In this document: piece after piece, positions 1-5,977 of the stretch | How positions within the stretch are numbered: the first letter of the stretch is position 1 | Layout: each line of letters opens with the position of its first letter | NCBI GenBank assembly: GCA_003220195.1 | Contig: QHRT01000278.1 | Span: forward strand, 1 to 8,834 | DNA from: Candidatus Rokuibacteriota bacterium | GTDB taxonomy: Bacteria > Methylomirabilota > Methylomirabilia > Rokubacteriales > CSP1-6 | Length of the DNA: 8,834 nt | Direction: 5' to 3' | Program-made: the position numbers and the translations under genes | The notes under the pieces: model-generated | Database searches by the model: none | Told to the model about the DNA's origin: nothing | The model's input: the letters and a program-made list of their open reading frames with translations, nothing else

Positions 1-36
1 CCCGCGCCCCTCGTAGGTGTCGGCGACGCCCCGCAT
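1..36 (-). CDS. possible 5' end of a leftward gene (partial)
   Basis: An ATG at 36-34 on the minus strand opens a frame that reads MRGVADTYEGRG and runs off the left edge without a stop. Upstream, on the minus strand, is an A/T-rich stretch containing GATAAGATAGG, which could supply a -10-like element or a weak AGG ribosome site. Only 12 codons are visible and I do not recognise the family. The call rests on the start codon and on the transition to non-coding composition to its right, so it could equally be chance. Confidence 0.25.
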   Translation of the reverse strand, partial: MRGVADTYEGRG

Positions 37-117
37 GGCGCCTATCTTATCTCACGCCTCGACCGTCGATGCTCCGGCCCGATCCGAGCCGCTCCGGTGG
101 CCCGGCTCGACGGCGGT

Positions 118-159
118 CGCGTGACATGCTGACCTGACTTCCTGCCGGTCTGTCACGCG
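118..159. repeat. perfect 9-bp inverted repeat forming a bulged hairpin
   Basis: CGCGTGACA (118-126) is the exact reverse complement of TGTCACGCG (151-159). Inside it, GACC (131-134) pairs with GGTC (147-150), continuing the right arm without a gap. The result is 13 bp of stem with one 4-nt bulge (127-130) and a 12-nt loop. TGAC occurs three times between 122 and 138. There is no T-run on either side, so it does not look like a standard intrinsic terminator. An operator or structured RNA is possible, and the function is unknown. Confidence 0.55.
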
Positions 160-344
160 GGCTGCTCGAGCCCCCGGAGAAGGGCAGTCGGTCGGCCGGT
201 TCTGAGAAAGTCCGCGAGCTTTGGCGGCGAAGATTATTTTCTTTCTGGTAAATAGGCCGCGTGATCTATTGATATGGATGTAGATGCCGCGCACCGGGAC
301 AAATTCGCTGCGCATGCGCATCTAACTTCCGTTCCTGGCCTTCT

Positions 345-350
345 GGAGGG
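345..350 (+). promoter_or_regulatory. ribosome binding site deciding a GTG start
   Basis: GGAGGG lies 4 nt upstream of the in-frame GTG at 355-357. The alternative in-frame starts, ATG 274 and GTG 421, have no comparable purine-rich element, so 355 is the preferred start of the hydrolase gene. Confidence 0.6.
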
Positions 351-354
351 CGCC

Positions 355-2241
355 GTGATACGACTACTATCGTTCCTCGCCCGCTATCGAGCTCCTCTGC
401 TGGCGGACGCTCTCGACCTCGTGAGAGCGCGGGGAGCGAGCAGGCGTGCGGAGACACGGCCGCCTCGTCATCGGCGCCCCGTACAACCATGCGTAGCGCT
501 TCTTCTGTCGTTGGCCGTCGTGTTGTGTCTCAACTCGACCGCCTCGGGGTTGTCCGCGCCACCGTTTCCGGTCATCTTCGTACATGGGATCGCGGAGACC
601 GCCTTGTCCTGGTCAGGGGCCTTCGATTTCAAGGAATCCCTCGTGCAGCAAGGCTGGAGATTCGGAGGATCGCCGAGATTCGATCCTGCGACTCTTCAGG
701 TGATCAACGTGCAACCGGGTGACCTCTATACGATGAACTTTTCTGATTTCGGCCTGCAGCCGTACCACTCGCAGTATTTAAGCCTGGACCGACAAGGTTA
801 CGAGCTCTCTGCCATCATCCAGGCCGTTGTCAAGGCGAATACGACGACGCGAGTGATCCTCGTGGCGCACGGGATGGGCGGACTGGCCGCCCGCGAATAT
901 CTGCAAGGACTCGCTCGGCTCAGCAGTTCCTCCCCGACAACGCCGTACCGAAGCGATGTCGCACAGCTCATCACCGTGGGCACACCGCACCTGGGCTGGC
1001 TCCTTACCACGATCTGTCAGGTGCTGCCGTTACAGGCGTGTCTCTATACGCATCCCTTCGATCTCGGGGGTATCGCCATCGCCCAAATGACTCCAGGCAG
1101 TACCGCGCTCGCCACGCTCAACGATGTTGCCACTCATCCCTTGCCGCTCGACGTGGACTTCGTCTCACTGGTCGCCCTCGGTGGCATCGGTCTCGCGGGC
1201 GACGGTGACGGCCTCGTGACACGAGTGTCCCAGTCGTTCCTGGCGACGCTACCCGGGCTGCATCACGAGCTTCACGAACTCACCATCCCTGCGAAGGATG
1301 ATTGCGGTAACGATAACGCGCTCTATCCGGCCTTCCTGGAAGTGCATACGTGCGAACCAGCCGCTCCCCGTGTATTCTCCGCGATGCTGGACGCAATCTC
1401 ACAGTCCCCAGTTACGCAACCCCCGATTACGCAGCCGCCAATTACGCAGCCCCAGATTGCGCTCACACTGAACGCGAGCGAATTCGTTGCCGGACAGAAC
1501 CTCCGCCTGTCGCTGACAAGCCAGCCAGGGCTTCAGAATGGAGACCTCTACCTGGCCGCGCAGCTGCCGGACGGTACCGCGTACCAGTACACCGGAAGCT
1601 CGTGGCAGCTCGTCACTGACGGCGGGCAAGTCTTCTCGAGCCACCTCCAGCCCTTCCGGCCTCGGACGACGCTGCAGACTGGAGCGGAGGTTCTCGCCGA
1701 TATCGTTCTGCCGGTCTTACCTACCGGCTCCTACGCGTTTTTCGCGCGACTGGTCAAACCCGGGGCGGCCCCGCTCGATGATGCCGGCGCGCTCAGCAAT
1801 ATGGCGACGGCACCGTGGACGTTCACGTCGTCGTCCTGTACCTATGCGCTTTCCGCCACCACCGTCTCCTTTCCTGTGATTGGCGGCACGGGGAGCGTGG
1901 GCCTGACCACCGGTGGAGGGTGTTCATGGACGGCGACCAGTAATGCGGCCTGGCTCACCATTACCGGGAGCGCCAGTGGAACTGGCAACGGGGTCGTGCG
2001 CTATTCGGTGGCAACCAACGCCAGCATCCTGCCTCGGATTGGCGTCCTGACCGTTCAGGGACAGACATTGACGGTCACCGAGCACGGGGCCTTCGCCTTC
2101 GCCGCCCCCGCACTCGCCACCACCGTGTCCACAGTCCCGCGCGCACCACTCGTCAATGTCGAGAACGCCGGCGACCCGGCGTTTCAGAGTCTGACTTTGG
2201 CAACCAGGGCGTCCCGCGGCACAGACACGGCGTCGCCGTAA
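355..2241 (+). CDS. secreted alpha/beta-hydrolase (lipase-like) with Ig-like and BACON-like domains; nucleophile Ser replaced by Gly
   Basis: This is a 628-residue protein from the GTG at 355. An Arg-rich N-terminus precedes a hydrophobic stretch (about residues 47-59) and small residues that suit a signal peptide, so export is inferred. Residues about 70-350 have the lipase/PGAP1-like alpha/beta-hydrolase pattern: FVHGIAE (oxyanion-hole HG at 77-78), the nucleophile elbow LVAHGMGGL, a later GDGDGLVTRVSQ acid-loop candidate and a His-rich LHHELHEL segment. In active relatives the elbow is HSMGG; here residue 173 is Gly (GGG, 871-873), so ordinary Ser-based hydrolysis should be lost. A three-unit TQPP linker (353-367) leads to an Ig-like beta region (about 368-490) and a BACON-like domain (about 495-575: CTYALSATTVSFP, CSWTATSNAAWLTI), a family of putative carbohydrate- or protein-binding modules. 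The last 50 residues are unassigned. Native substrate is unknown. An inactive binding protein is as plausible as an enzyme. Confidence 0.85.
   Translation: MIRLLSFLARYRAPLLADALDLVRARGASRRAETRPPRHRRPVQPCVALLLSLAVVLCLNSTASGLSAPPFPVIFVHGIAETALSWSGAFDFKESLVQQGWRFGGSPRFDPATLQVINVQPGDLYTMNFSDFGLQPYHSQYLSLDRQGYELSAIIQAVVKANTTTRVILVAHGMGGLAAREYLQGLARLSSSSPTTPYRSDVAQLITVGTPHLGWLLTTICQVLPLQACLYTHPFDLGGIAIAQMTPGSTALATLNDVATHPLPLDVDFVSLVALGGIGLAGDGDGLVTRVSQSFLATLPGLHHELHELTIPAKDDCGNDNALYPAFLEVHTCEPAAPRVFSAMLDAISQSPVTQPPITQPPITQPQIALTLNASEFVAGQNLRLSLTSQPGLQNGDLYLAAQLPDGTAYQYTGSSWQLVTDGGQVFSSHLQPFRPRTTLQTGAEVLADIVLPVLPTGSYAFFARLVKPGAAPLDDAGALSNMATAPWTFTSSSCTYALSATTVSFPVIGGTGSVGLTTGGGCSWTATSNAAWLTITGSASGTGNGVVRYSVATNASILPRIGVLTVQGQTLTVTEHGAFAFAAPALATTVSTVPRAPLVNVENAGDPAFQSLTLATRASRGTDTASP
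1411..1455 (+). repeat. three 15-bp tandem repeats encoding the VTQPP/ITQPP/ITQPQ linker
   Basis: Units at 1411-1425, 1426-1440 and 1441-1455 follow the pattern (A/G)TTACGCA(A/G)CC(C/G)CC(A/G), with the last unit diverging at its end. They are in frame and encode a Pro/Thr/Gln-rich hinge between the hydrolase domain and the C-terminal binding domains. Such repeats can vary in copy number by slippage, which would change linker length in 5-residue steps. Confidence 0.85.
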
Positions 2242-2245
2242 TCTC

Positions 2246-2316
2246 GGATCAGCGGACTCCATCGGCTCATCCGGGGCGACGGCGATGTCCCGGTGGCTGC
2301 GCCGGACGCCTGATCC
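2246..2316. repeat. inverted repeat in the convergent gap after the hydrolase gene
   Basis: GGATCAG (2246-2252) and CTGATCC (2310-2316) are exact inverted repeats just after the hydrolase stop, with a nested CCGGG/CCCGG pair (2271-2275/2289-2293). The 139-bp gap 2242-2380 separates two convergent genes, so a terminator is expected here. No T-run follows on either strand, so a terminator role is only a guess. Confidence 0.35.
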
Positions 2317-2380
2317 CGCAGCGACAGCCTGAAAGGTCGATCGAGTGCGACGGCTCGCTTGCGGCGCCCCCGCGCCGTCG

Positions 2381-2659
2381 TCAGCGGCCGCGTCGCTCGG
2401 TCTCGCCCGCCGCCTGCAGCGTGACTCGATCGGCGATGATCACGAACACGACGTTGCCGTTCGAGGCGCGGTAGGTCCAGGTCTCGATGGGCCCGACCTT
2501 GGTAATATCTTGTGGCCGCCCGAGCTTCTTCTCGAGCTCCGGCCGGGTCTCTACTCCGCGAGCCCGTTCCACCAGATCTTCCTTGGTGCGCGGGCCGCAG
2601 CCGCCGAGCCCGACGAAGGCCAGCAGTGCGACGACGACGAAGACCCGGCGACGACTCAC
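2381..2659 (-). CDS. small lipoprotein, BamE/SmpA-like
   Basis: This 92-residue protein starts at GTG (2659-2657). A short basic start and hydrophobic segment (VSRRRVFVVVALLAFVGLGG) run into a lipobox LGGC with Cys21 as the lipidation site, so it is predicted to be membrane-anchored through diacylglycerol. The mature part contains RPELEKKLGRPQD, GPIETWTYRAS and VVFVIIADRVTLQ. This is the lG-x-P ... W-x-Y ... v-x-f pattern of the SmpA/OmlA/BamE-like fold, whose members include a BAM-complex component, but similarity is short and true BamE function is not shown. Its GTG overlaps the TGA of the upstream HtrA-like gene (GTGA, 2656-2659), so translation is probably coupled. It is the last gene of the leftward cluster. 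Confidence 0.75.
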   Translation of the reverse strand: MSRRRVFVVVALLAFVGLGGCGPRTKEDLVERARGVETRPELEKKLGRPQDITKVGPIETWTYRASNGNVVFVIIADRVTLQAAGETERRGR

Positions 2660-3660
2660 CGGCGCGACGCCGCGCCGCGCTCGACCGAGCGGACGGGAAT
2701 GACGCGCACCCGGTCGTCGCGCCGCACCGAGACGCGTACCACGTCGCCGGCCCGGCCCCGCCAGAGCTGCTCGTAGAACTCTTCCTGCGAGCCGACCGGC
2801 ACGCCGTTGACGCCGACGATCTGATCGCCTTTCTGGAACCCCGCCGTGCGCGCGGGCCCGGTCGCGGCGAACCCGTCCACGATCACCCCGCTGCGCACCG
2901 CGGCCGTGTAGAGACCGAGCCACGGCCGCGGGGGCCGGCTCATCACGCGCCCGACGGCGATCAGCTCGTCCTTCACCGCGACAAACTTCTCGATGGGGAT
3001 CGCGACGTTCACGTGCGGCGACTCGCCGATGCGCAGCGACGCGAGCCCGACGACGGCGCCGCGCGCGTCGACCACGGCGCTGCCGCCCCACGCCGAGCTG
3101 GACGGCTCGACGAAGAGCGCGCGGTCCAGCATGTACTCCCAGAAGGCGGAGAAGCGGCTGATCGCGTGCACCGTGCTGCTGACGTAGACGGGATCGTTGT
3201 CGTCGTCCACGCCGACCGTCCCCGTCGCGTCGCCTGGCCGCACGTCGCGCGAATGACCGAGCGTCGCCGCCGGCCATGACTCGTCGGGAAGCTTGACCAC
3301 GCCGAGCCCCGTCTCGTAGTCGATGCCGACGATGCGCGCCGGCACCACGCGATTGTCGCGCGTCATCGCGTGGACCGGCCGGGCGTCGAGCAGCGCGTAG
3401 CTGACGGTCAGCACGTAGCCCCGGTCGTCGAAGATCACGCCGCTCGCGAACCGTTCGGCGCCCAGCCTGACCGACGACGGCGCCTCCTCGTCCGCACGCA
3501 CCTTGAGCCCGACGATCGACGGCAGGATCTTCTGCACGTACGTCGGCTGCGCCATCGCGTCGCGCGGATGGAGCCGCGGGGCGGGCGGCCGCGGCACGGC
3601 CAGTGCGAGGGTCGGAAACGCGAGAGCAAGGGCCAGAACCCCGAACAGGCGTAACGTCAT
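2656..3660 (-). CDS. HtrA/DegP-like periplasmic protein with PDZ domain, protease triad degenerate
   Basis: This is a 334-residue protein starting at ATG 3660-3658, which overlaps the TGA of rmlB (ATGA). Residues 1-21 are a signal peptide ending LALA before VPRPP, so it should be periplasmic or secreted. Residues about 38-232 align with the trypsin-like domain of HtrA/DegP by pattern: LPSIVGLKV, GSG-like ASGVIFDDRGYVLT, GIDYETGLGVVKL, AWGGSAVVDARGAVVGL and NVAIPIEKF. Residues about 244-326 form one PDZ domain (RPWLGL, VIVDGF, AGFQKGDQIVGVNG). All catalytic positions are changed: the His of TNNHVV is Tyr88, the Asp of TDLAV is Gly118, and the Ser of GNSGGP is Trp191. It should not be a working serine protease. 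A binding, scaffold or chaperone-like role is inferred. The neighbouring sugar-nucleotide genes and lipoprotein suggest envelope function. Confidence 0.85.
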   Translation of the reverse strand: MTLRLFGVLALALAFPTLALAVPRPPAPRLHPRDAMAQPTYVQKILPSIVGLKVRADEEAPSSVRLGAERFASGVIFDDRGYVLTVSYALLDARPVHAMTRDNRVVPARIVGIDYETGLGVVKLPDESWPAATLGHSRDVRPGDATGTVGVDDDNDPVYVSSTVHAISRFSAFWEYMLDRALFVEPSSSAWGGSAVVDARGAVVGLASLRIGESPHVNVAIPIEKFVAVKDELIAVGRVMSRPPRPWLGLYTAAVRSGVIVDGFAATGPARTAGFQKGDQIVGVNGVPVGSQEEFYEQLWRGRAGDVVRVSVRRDDRVRVIPVRSVERGAASRR

Positions 3661-4656
3661 TTCTTCTCCGGCGCCGAACGCGCGGCACGGGCCGCGCCGT
3701 ACTGGCGCTCGTAATACGCGCGGAACTCGCCGGATTTGAGCGGTCGCCACCAGTCTTGATGCTCGCGGTACCACTCGACAGTCGCCCGCAGCGCGTCTTC
3801 GAAGGACCGGCGCGGCGCCCACCCGAGCGCCCGCACCTTGGCGCAATCGAGGGAATAGCGACGATCGCAGCGTCTCGGGCTTTCCGGAAAGCGCCAGGAT
3901 CCGGCCCGTGAGCGAGATGTTCTCGACCTCCGTGCCGCCGCCGATGTTGTAGACCTCGCCATCCCCGCCCTTGCGGAGCACCAGGTCGATCGCCGCGCAG
4001 TTGTCCTCCACGTAGAGCCAGTCGCGCACGTTCCGGCCGTCGCCGTAGAGGGGCAGCGGCCGATCGTCGAGCGCGTTCGTCACGAAGAGCGGGATCACCT
4101 TCTCGGGATACTGGTACGGCCCGAAGTTGTTCGAGGATCGGGTGATGACGACCGGCACGGAATGCGTGTGCCAGTACGCGAGCGCGAGCAGGTCGCCGCT
4201 GGCCTTCGACGCCGAATAGGGATTCGTCGGCTTGAGCGGATCGCCCTCGCGCGACGAGCCGGTCGGGATCGTCCCGTACACCTCGTCGGTACTGATGTGG
4301 AGCAGCCGCGAGATGCCGAGGTCGCGCACGGCCTCGAGCAGGGTGAAGACGCCGAACACGTCCGTGCGCAGGAACTCCTCCGGCTCGAGCAGCGAGCGGT
4401 CCACGTGGGTGCACGCGGCGAAGTTGACGATCGCGTCGACGTCCCGCGCGGCCTCACGCACCTGCCCGGCGTCGCAGATGTCACCGCGGACGAACGAATA
4501 CCGCGTGTCGCCTTCGACATCCGCCAGGTTGGCCAGGTTGCCGGCGTATGTCAGCTTGTCGAAATTGACGACCGAATCTTCGGGATGCGTCCGGAGGACG
4601 TGGCGAACGAAGTTCGAGCCGATGAACCCGGCGCCGCCGGTGACGAGCAGCTTCAA
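3657..4656 (-). pseudogene. rmlB: dTDP-glucose 4,6-dehydratase, frameshifted by an internal deletion
   Basis: RmlB converts dTDP-glucose to dTDP-4-keto-6-deoxyglucose, the second step toward dTDP-rhamnose and related deoxysugars. The start is TTG (4656-4654), giving fMet-KLLVTGGAGFIGS, because no in-frame ATG precedes the conserved N-terminus. Visible family marks are the NAD-binding GGAGFIGS, TDEVYG (123-128), the YSASK catalytic Tyr147/Lys151 pair, NNFGPYQYPEK, and DWLYVEDNC. The frame is normal to residue 263 (GKPETL). After 3868 the correct protein resumes in another frame as DRRYSLDCAKVRALGW and ends WYREH...APEKK at 3657. The expected segment between, carrying the conserved DRPGH, is missing: about ten codons, with a loss of 3n+2 nt (29 nt fits). 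The gene is therefore broken here, unless the assembly is wrong. It follows rmlA and overlaps the HtrA-like gene by 4 nt. Confidence 0.85.
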
Positions 4657-4664
4657 CTGATCGA

Positions 4665-4692
4665 CATGGGGGCCCGCGACGGGCCCCCCATG
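4665..4692 (-). promoter_or_regulatory. very stable GC hairpin just upstream of the rmlB start
   Basis: CATGGGGGCCC (4665-4675) pairs with GGGCCCCCCATG (4681-4692) around a 5-nt loop: 11 bp with a single bulged C. In the leftward transcript it ends 8 nt before the TTG start of rmlB, covering the place where a ribosome would bind. No free Shine-Dalgarno sequence is visible there. It may reduce or regulate translation of rmlB, or be part of a processing or attenuation structure between rmlA and rmlB. Confidence 0.5.
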
Positions 4693-4705
4693 CCCCCCGA
4701 CGCTC

Positions 4706-4734
4706 GGAGCGCCCCGGCAAAGCCGTGGCGCTCC
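4706..4734 (-). promoter_or_regulatory. second hairpin in the rmlA-rmlB gap
   Basis: GGAGCGCC (4706-4713) and GGCGCTCC (4727-4734) are perfect inverted repeats. An inner CGGC-AAA-GCCG (4715-4725) extends the stem after one mismatch. It lies 31 nt beyond the rmlA stop in the direction of transcription. There is no following T-run, so it is not a typical intrinsic terminator. RNA stability control or a partial terminator between rmlA and rmlB is possible. Confidence 0.45.
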
Positions 4735-4765
4735 TCGAGATCGCGTAACGGCACAGCGCTCGCGC

Positions 4766-5830
4766 TCACACGAGCCCGACGTCCGAGCGATCGCCGATCA
4801 TGAGCTTGTAGGACTTCGGCCGCGTCCCCGACCGGTAGATCGTGACGTTGCGCCCGATCAGGCTCGACTCGATGCGGCTGCCGACGTCGCACACGCTCGA
4901 TCCTTCCAGCACGATCGAGTGCTCGATCTCGCTGCCGCGGATGACCACGCCGTCGCCGATGGACGTGAACGGCCCGATGTACGCCTGCTCGATCGTGGCG
5001 CCGCGGCCGATGATCGCGGGCCCGCGAATCGTGCTGTCGACGATCTTGGCGCCCGGCTCGATCACGACCTTGCCGACGATCTCGGCGTTCTGGACGACGC
5101 CGTCGACGCGACGCTGGAACGTGTCGAGGATGATGCGGTTGGCCTCGAGCATGTCTTCGAGCTTCCCGGTGTCCTTCCACCATCCGCTGATGACGTACGG
5201 CCGGACGGTGCGTCCCTGGTCGATCAGCCACTGGATCGCGTCCGTGATCTCGAGCTCGCCCCGCGCGGACGGCCGGATCGCCTTCACCGCGTCGAACACG
5301 GCGGACGAGAACATGTAGACGCCGACCAGGGCCAGATCGGACGGCGGCTTCTCCGGCTTCTCGATCAGGTGCACGACGCGATCGCCGGGCCCCAGCTCGG
5401 CGACCCCGAACTGCTCGGGATGTGTCACGTGTGCGAGGAAGATCTGGGCGCTCGGCGCGTCCGCCGTGAAGCGTTCCACCATGGGCCGAAGGGGGTCGTT
5501 GACCAGGTTGTCGCCGAGGTACATCACGAACGGCTCGGCCCCGAGAAAGTCTTCGGAAATGAGGACGGCGTGCGCGAGCCCGAGCGGCGCCTCCTGCTGG
5601 AGGTAGGTCACGCGGACGCCAAAACGGCTCCCATCACCGACCGCATCGCGGATTTCCTGGTGCGTGTCGCCGACCACGACTCCGATCTCCCGGATCCCGC
5701 AGGCGGCGAGAGACTCGATGCCGTAGAAGAGAATCGGCTTGTTGGCGACCGGGACGAGCTGCTTGGCGGAGGTGTACGTGATCGGGCGAAGGCGGGTCCC
5801 GCGTCCGCCGGAAAGGATGAGCCCCTTCAT
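4766..5830 (-). CDS. rmlA: glucose-1-phosphate thymidylyltransferase, long form
   Basis: This 354-residue enzyme makes dTDP-glucose from dTTP and glucose-1-phosphate, the entry step of dTDP-deoxysugar synthesis for O-antigen, capsule or glycan decoration. It is cytoplasmic. The nucleotidyltransferase domain (1 to about 235) shows LSGGRGTRLRPIT (7-18), SAKQLVPVANKP with the catalytic-type Lys, YLGDNLV (104-110, metal Asp), EKPEKP, and GWWKDTGKLEDM (217-228). Residues about 248-333 form a left-handed beta-helix of hexapeptide repeats (IVGKVVIEPGAKIVDSTI, IIGRGATIEQAYIG), which marks the long RmlA type rather than the 290-residue type. Length is normal and the gene is intact. The start ATG (5830-5828) is preceded by a weak GGAAAA purine stretch. 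It leads the leftward cluster and is divergent from the MoeB-like gene. The next gene, rmlB, supplies the next pathway step but is disrupted. Confidence 0.95.
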   Translation of the reverse strand: MKGLILSGGRGTRLRPITYTSAKQLVPVANKPILFYGIESLAACGIREIGVVVGDTHQEIRDAVGDGSRFGVRVTYLQQEAPLGLAHAVLISEDFLGAEPFVMYLGDNLVNDPLRPMVERFTADAPSAQIFLAHVTHPEQFGVAELGPGDRVVHLIEKPEKPPSDLALVGVYMFSSAVFDAVKAIRPSARGELEITDAIQWLIDQGRTVRPYVISGWWKDTGKLEDMLEANRIILDTFQRRVDGVVQNAEIVGKVVIEPGAKIVDSTIRGPAIIGRGATIEQAYIGPFTSIGDGVVIRGSEIEHSIVLEGSSVCDVGSRIESSLIGRNVTIYRSGTRPKSYKLMIGDRSDVGLV

Positions 5831-5851
5831 GTGTTTTCCACAGTGTTCAGC

Positions 5852-5878
5852 AATCTCGCGTCGAGATTTGCGAGTATA
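5852..5878 (-). promoter_or_regulatory. candidate rmlA promoter -10 with adjacent palindrome
   Basis: On the minus strand, TATACT (5878-5873) matches the sigma-70 -10 consensus at five of six positions; the -35 region is GC-rich and weak. Immediately downstream lies a palindrome with 7-bp arms, AATCTCG-CGT-CGAGATT (5852-5868), which would cover the transcription start and first bases of the rmlA mRNA. It could be an operator or a 5'-end hairpin. The gap is divergent, so a regulator bound here could also affect the + strand gene. Confidence 0.45.
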
Positions 5879-5910
5879 GCAGCCGCGCCGGGGCGCGCGG
5901 AAGGCCGTCA

Positions 5911-5928
5911 CCGGGCAATCCGGGCAAT
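5911..5928. repeat. tandem 9-bp direct repeat in the divergent promoter region
   Basis: CCGGGCAAT occurs twice back to back (5911-5919, 5920-5928) in the gap between rmlA and the MoeB-like gene. Its placement upstream of the + strand start suggests a possible regulator site with a 9-bp period, but chance in GC-rich DNA is not excluded. Confidence 0.4.
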
Positions 5929-5958
5929 GGCCCCATGTCAATCGATTTCGACTGGAAT

Positions 5959-5970
5959 AGGGGGTAATAT
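5959..5970 (+). promoter_or_regulatory. start-region signals of the MoeB-like gene
   Basis: AGGGGG (5959-5964) lies 13 nt before the ATG at 5978, longer than the usual Shine-Dalgarno spacing. TAATAT (5965-5970) is a good -10-like hexamer that would place transcription initiation at or next to the ATG, giving a leaderless mRNA. No strong -35 is seen at 17 nt spacing. The two readings are alternatives. Confidence 0.3.
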
Positions 5971-5977
5971 CGTTCGT

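Larger units (their letters stand above)
37..354. other. structured intergenic region upstream of the secreted hydrolase gene
   Basis: No convincing gene is seen here; the short open frames have no recognisable protein character. The left half (about 61-160) is rich in inverted repeats, the clearest being the hairpin at 118-159. About 229-282 is conspicuously A/T-rich for this window and is the best place for a promoter of the + strand hydrolase gene, but I cannot pick a convincing -35/-10 pair. An ATG at 274 is in frame with the hydrolase gene but lacks a Shine-Dalgarno sequence. Confidence 0.5.

Noticed and set aside
61..240. A tRNA (including tRNA-Sec) or other known structured RNA in the left intergenic region
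   Set aside because: The hairpins do not assemble into a cloverleaf, and no T-loop (GGTTCGA-like) or acceptor pairing is visible.
274..354. ATG 274 as the start of the secreted hydrolase
   Set aside because: It lacks a Shine-Dalgarno sequence and would add 27 residues ahead of an already long N-terminus, whereas GTG 355 has GGAGGG at good spacing.
1411..1455. CRISPR-like repeats
   Set aside because: The three 15-bp units are contiguous, have no spacers and encode an in-frame Pro-rich linker.
2381..4414. A 677-codon leftward frame ending in the lipoprotein
   Set aside because: Only the last 92 codons look like protein; the rest is Arg/Ala-rich out-of-frame reading of the HtrA-like and rmlB genes. 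The GTG at 2659, overlapping the upstream stop, is the natural start.
4919..5977. A long + strand open frame antisense to rmlA that joins the MoeB-like gene
   Set aside because: It has no family features, and is the high-GC shadow of rmlA; the rhodanese-MoeB protein begins near 5978.
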